Source: Pseudomonas wenzhouensis
GTDB taxonomy: Bacteria; Pseudomonadota; Gammaproteobacteria; Pseudomonadales; Pseudomonadaceae
NCBI RefSeq assembly: GCF_021029445.1
Contig: NZ_CP072610.1
Location: 3,844,001-3,908,000, forward strand
Reading direction: 5' to 3'
Length of the DNA stretch: 64,000 nucleotides
How positions within the stretch are numbered: the stretch's first letter is position 1; each line of letters begins with the position of its first letter. Below the pieces are notes generated by a model. That model was not told the DNA's origin, did not search any database, and was given only the letters and a program-made list of their open reading frames with translations. The position numbers and the translations under genes are program-made. This document shows positions 61,669 to 64,000 of the stretch, one piece after another.

Positions 61669-63681
61669 GTGAAGTGCAAGCAGCAGAACGGGCAGGCCAT
61701 GGTATTTGGCCTGCTGTTCATGGGCCTGATCGGGCTGGGGATGATCCTGCTTTTCAACCAGGGCATTCTCACCCGTGATCGCGTGCAGGTGGAAAACGCC
61801 GCCGATGCCGCGGCCTACTCACAGGCCAAGCTGTTTGCCCGTCACCAGAACCTGATCGCCTACACCAACCGCGCCATCGTCGCCAACGAACTGTCGGTCG
61901 GTCAGGTCGTGGCACTGGCCTCCTGGGGCAAGCGCTACGCCAACATGCCGCGCTGGATCAACAGTTTCCCGATCTACCAGCTACCGATCGCCATCATCAT
62001 TCCGCGCCCGACCATTGGTGACGTGGTCAGCATCGCCACGCTGCCGTGGCAGATTCTGGGCATTGGCGCCCGCTTCGTTTCTCTGCCTGTGGTCAATGTC
62101 TATCCACAGGTGGTTTCCAGCTTCAACACCATCATGGGCTTCTTTCAGAAGGCCTTCGCCATCGCCACCTTCGAGGCGCAGACGAAAATCGCCGCAGACG
62201 TGGTCGGCCGGCACGTGATGGACAAACCCGGCGGCGACACACTCGAAGTGGCGCCGCTGAGCACCGCGCTGCTGATTCAGAACTTCATCCTGACCTACTT
62301 CGCCGACATGTTGCCGGTGCAGGATCTGCTCACCCAACTGGTGGCCAGCGAGCCCGCCCCAGGCGGAACGCTGCCAACCCCGCCCAATGACGCCGGAGGG
62401 CTGGAAGAGCCTGACGATCAAGGTTTCCTTGCCGACTTCCTCGGCTCCAAGACCGGTGATCTGGTGCCCAGCTCGATGCTGGTCAATGTCGCCCCGGAGA
62501 TGCACAGCAAGAGCGGTACGCCCAACGATATCGACTCGCGCAACGCCGGGCGCGAATACGCAGCGCTGGTCAACACTCAGCGCAACACCTGGCTGAATCA
62601 GCGCGACTTCAACTTCGGTCCGTCGCTGGACCTCTCGCTGAATTTTTCCCTGGGCTTCCTCGAGATCAAGCTGAACCTGTCGGCCTTCGTCGGCGTGGGC
62701 AACGAAGGCGGCACCGCCTACGTCTACAACCCGCTCAGCACCTCTTCCGTCGGCAGCAAGACACCGGTTTACGGATGGGCCTCGGTGGATCACAGCTCGA
62801 TCGGCTTCCAGATCGATGTCGGCCTGCAGATCCGCATCTGCCTGCCGGTACTCGGCTGCGTCGATGTTCCCCCGCTGCAGTTCGGCTTTGGCATGGGCAT
62901 CCCGCTAGGCGGCGCGACGCACCAGTTGGTCACCAACGTCGGCGACGAAAAGCTGTTCGGCCCGCAGTGGGGAACGCCAGTCGAAGCCGGCCTGATATCG
63001 AAGACGCCTTATGGCGACGCCATGGACCCAATCCACGCCGCCACCTGGGCCTGGGGCAACGTGCTGAGCATCTATGGTCTGAACCGTGCCGAAGACGTCA
63101 CCAATGGCTATAGCGGCTCGCCCTCGTTCTTCGCCCTAGGTGAAGCCCACGCCGAAAGCGGACGCAGCAAGGAGTTCACCGTTGCCGTTTCCAAGCCTCT
63201 GTCCGCGGTAAAAACCAGCGACAACCCCAATGGCCTGAATATTCGTCAGGGTCGCTTCGCACTGGATACCGACACACGCAATAACCCGATGGACTTTGCC
63301 TGGGGCGGCGATTCCGAGCGCATGATGACCATCTCCTCGGCCGAGACCTACTTCGCCCCGCCACCTGGCCGGGACGAATCGCCCAATCAGTACAGTCCCT
63401 GGTGGGATGCCCGCCTGCGCGAGCCGAGCAAGGTCGTGCAAATGATCGCGTCTGGCGAAATCGATCTCGCCGACGTGCTGAACCTGTCAGACTTCGGCCC
63501 GGCGACCGTGGTCGGTCTGCTGATGGATGTGGCGACCGACTACCTGATCCTGCCAGGCATCGACCGTGCCCTGGAAAAGTTGCCGCCGGTGATCGCCCCG
63601 GTCGCCAAGCCGGTGATCAACGAAATCAGCGGCAATGCGCTCGACAAGGTCAAGGCCGGCATGCTGGACACGCTGCAATGA
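61669..63681 (+). CDS. Large TadG-like pilus-assembly protein
   Basis: 670 residues. The N-terminus GQAMVFGLLFMGLIGLGMILLF with RVQVENAADAAAYSQAKLFA is the Tad domain of TadG/TadE-like proteins. The remainder, mostly beta-rich extracytoplasmic sequence with a second hydrophobic stretch near 100-140, matches nothing I recognise. It lacks the Glu at +5. GTG start; the stop overlaps the next ATG (ATGA). Much larger than typical TadG. Confidence 0.78.
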   Translation: MKCKQQNGQAMVFGLLFMGLIGLGMILLFNQGILTRDRVQVENAADAAAYSQAKLFARHQNLIAYTNRAIVANELSVGQVVALASWGKRYANMPRWINSFPIYQLPIAIIIPRPTIGDVVSIATLPWQILGIGARFVSLPVVNVYPQVVSSFNTIMGFFQKAFAIATFEAQTKIAADVVGRHVMDKPGGDTLEVAPLSTALLIQNFILTYFADMLPVQDLLTQLVASEPAPGGTLPTPPNDAGGLEEPDDQGFLADFLGSKTGDLVPSSMLVNVAPEMHSKSGTPNDIDSRNAGREYAALVNTQRNTWLNQRDFNFGPSLDLSLNFSLGFLEIKLNLSAFVGVGNEGGTAYVYNPLSTSSVGSKTPVYGWASVDHSSIGFQIDVGLQIRICLPVLGCVDVPPLQFGFGMGIPLGGATHQLVTNVGDEKLFGPQWGTPVEAGLISKTPYGDAMDPIHAATWAWGNVLSIYGLNRAEDVTNGYSGSPSFFALGEAHAESGRSKEFTVAVSKPLSAVKTSDNPNGLNIRQGRFALDTDTRNNPMDFAWGGDSERMMTISSAETYFAPPPGRDESPNQYSPWWDARLREPSKVVQMIASGEIDLADVLNLSDFGPATVVGLLMDVATDYLILPGIDRALEKLPPVIAPVAKPVINEISGNALDKVKAGMLDTLQ

Positions 63682-64000
63682 AAAGCACCAGCATGCCCCA
63701 CCGCATCGGTGGACAGGCGATGGCCGAGTTCGTGGTCATGGTTGCCGGTTGCGTGCTGCTGATGTTCGTCGCCGTACCGGTGGTCGGCAAGCTCACCGAC
63801 ATGGCCTTCAAGTCGCAGGAAATGGCGCGTTATGCCGCTTGGGAACGCACCGTCTGGTATGGCACCGCCGAGGATCACCTCGGGCAGAACAGTCGCGATT
63901 ACAGCCCGTCGCAGTATGACCGCAGCCAGATATCGTCTATTTCGCCAGCCGACCGCAGCCTCTATGCGCAGCTCGACACGGTGGAGGGACTGCCGACCCG
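63678..64000 (+). CDS. TadE-like pseudopilin, N-terminal part (cut by window edge)
   Basis: First 107 residues are visible. A leader MKSTSMPHRIGG precedes QAMAEFVVMVAGCVLLMFVAVPV, a class III-type signal with Glu at +5. The extracytoplasmic part follows (SQEMARYAAWERTVWYGTAED). The ATG overlaps the upstream stop by 4 bases. Third consecutive protein with a G-Q-x-M signal. Confidence 0.8.
   Translation, partial: MKSTSMPHRIGGQAMAEFVVMVAGCVLLMFVAVPVVGKLTDMAFKSQEMARYAAWERTVWYGTAEDHLGQNSRDYSPSQYDRSQISSISPADRSLYAQLDTVEGLPT

Noticed and set aside
1..64000. tRNA, rRNA or plasmid/phage origin features
   Set aside because: No cloverleaf, rRNA core, integrase or attachment-site signature was recognised by eye; a covariance-model scan would be the proper test.

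Overview
The window is high-GC Pseudomonas-type chromosome. Operator sequences, gene order and protein lengths fit the P. mendocina/oleovorans/stutzeri side of the genus best; that placement is inferred from remembered synteny, not from a search. It carries no rRNA, tRNA or CRISPR that I can see.

1-21 kb is an aromatic-catabolism supercluster, all on the minus strand. In transcription order it runs pcaQ-pcaHG-zapE-AEC transporter, pcaR, benR, benABCD-benK, catBCA, benE-benF, then catIJ-type CoA transferase-pcaF-pcaB (cut by the window edge). Benzoate enters through BenF/BenK/BenE. BenABC and BenD convert it to catechol, CatABC to beta-ketoadipate enol-lactone. Protocatechuate enters by PcaHG. 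CatIJ and PcaF finish the shared branch. Binding sites for three regulators can be read directly: two TGCA-N6-GGATA repeats upstream of benA (BenR/XylS type), GTTCGATAATCGC sites upstream of catI and of pcaR (PcaR), and a perfect ATAACC-N4-GGTTAT palindrome at the pcaQ/pcaH junction (PcaQ). No catR is present.

21-29.8 kb: a TSUP permease, then xseB-ispA-dxs on the plus strand, with a single-chain biotin-dependent acyl-CoA carboxylase and an alpha/beta hydrolase lodged between ispA and dxs. 29.8-33 kb: a cobalamin riboswitch and btuB, facing a btuF-like gene.

33-42 kb is the riboflavin/thiamine/lipid housekeeping block (ribA, pgpA, thiL, nusB, ribH, ribBA, ribC, ribD, nrdR). An FMN riboswitch sits inside the operon, between ribD and ribC, and a short leader ORF overlaps the ribC start. 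42-48 kb: lipoprotein, methyltransferase, YbbN, then a Zur-box-led operon (His-rich ZrgA-like protein, ABC ATPase, FtsX-like permease, DUF3299 protein). The permease gene carries an in-frame palindromic insertion. 48-53 kb: a TtpC-type TonB system (DUF3450, TtpC, ExbB, ExbD, TonB, TPR protein). 53.1-53.9 kb: ompW/oprG behind an Anr-like box.

53.9-56.15 kb is a mobile-element knot. A group II intron with no reverse transcriptase ORF lies directly 3' of a Rho-independent terminator, and an IS1182-family element has split that same terminator hairpin. The terminator belongs to a two-gene nucleotide-sugar operon (56.2-58 kb). 58-64 kb: a secreted-protein/response-regulator/histidine-kinase operon, divergent from a non-canonical Flp/Tad-like pilin locus that runs off the right edge.

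Five families of short palindromic intergenic repeats (labelled A to E here) punctuate the whole window.
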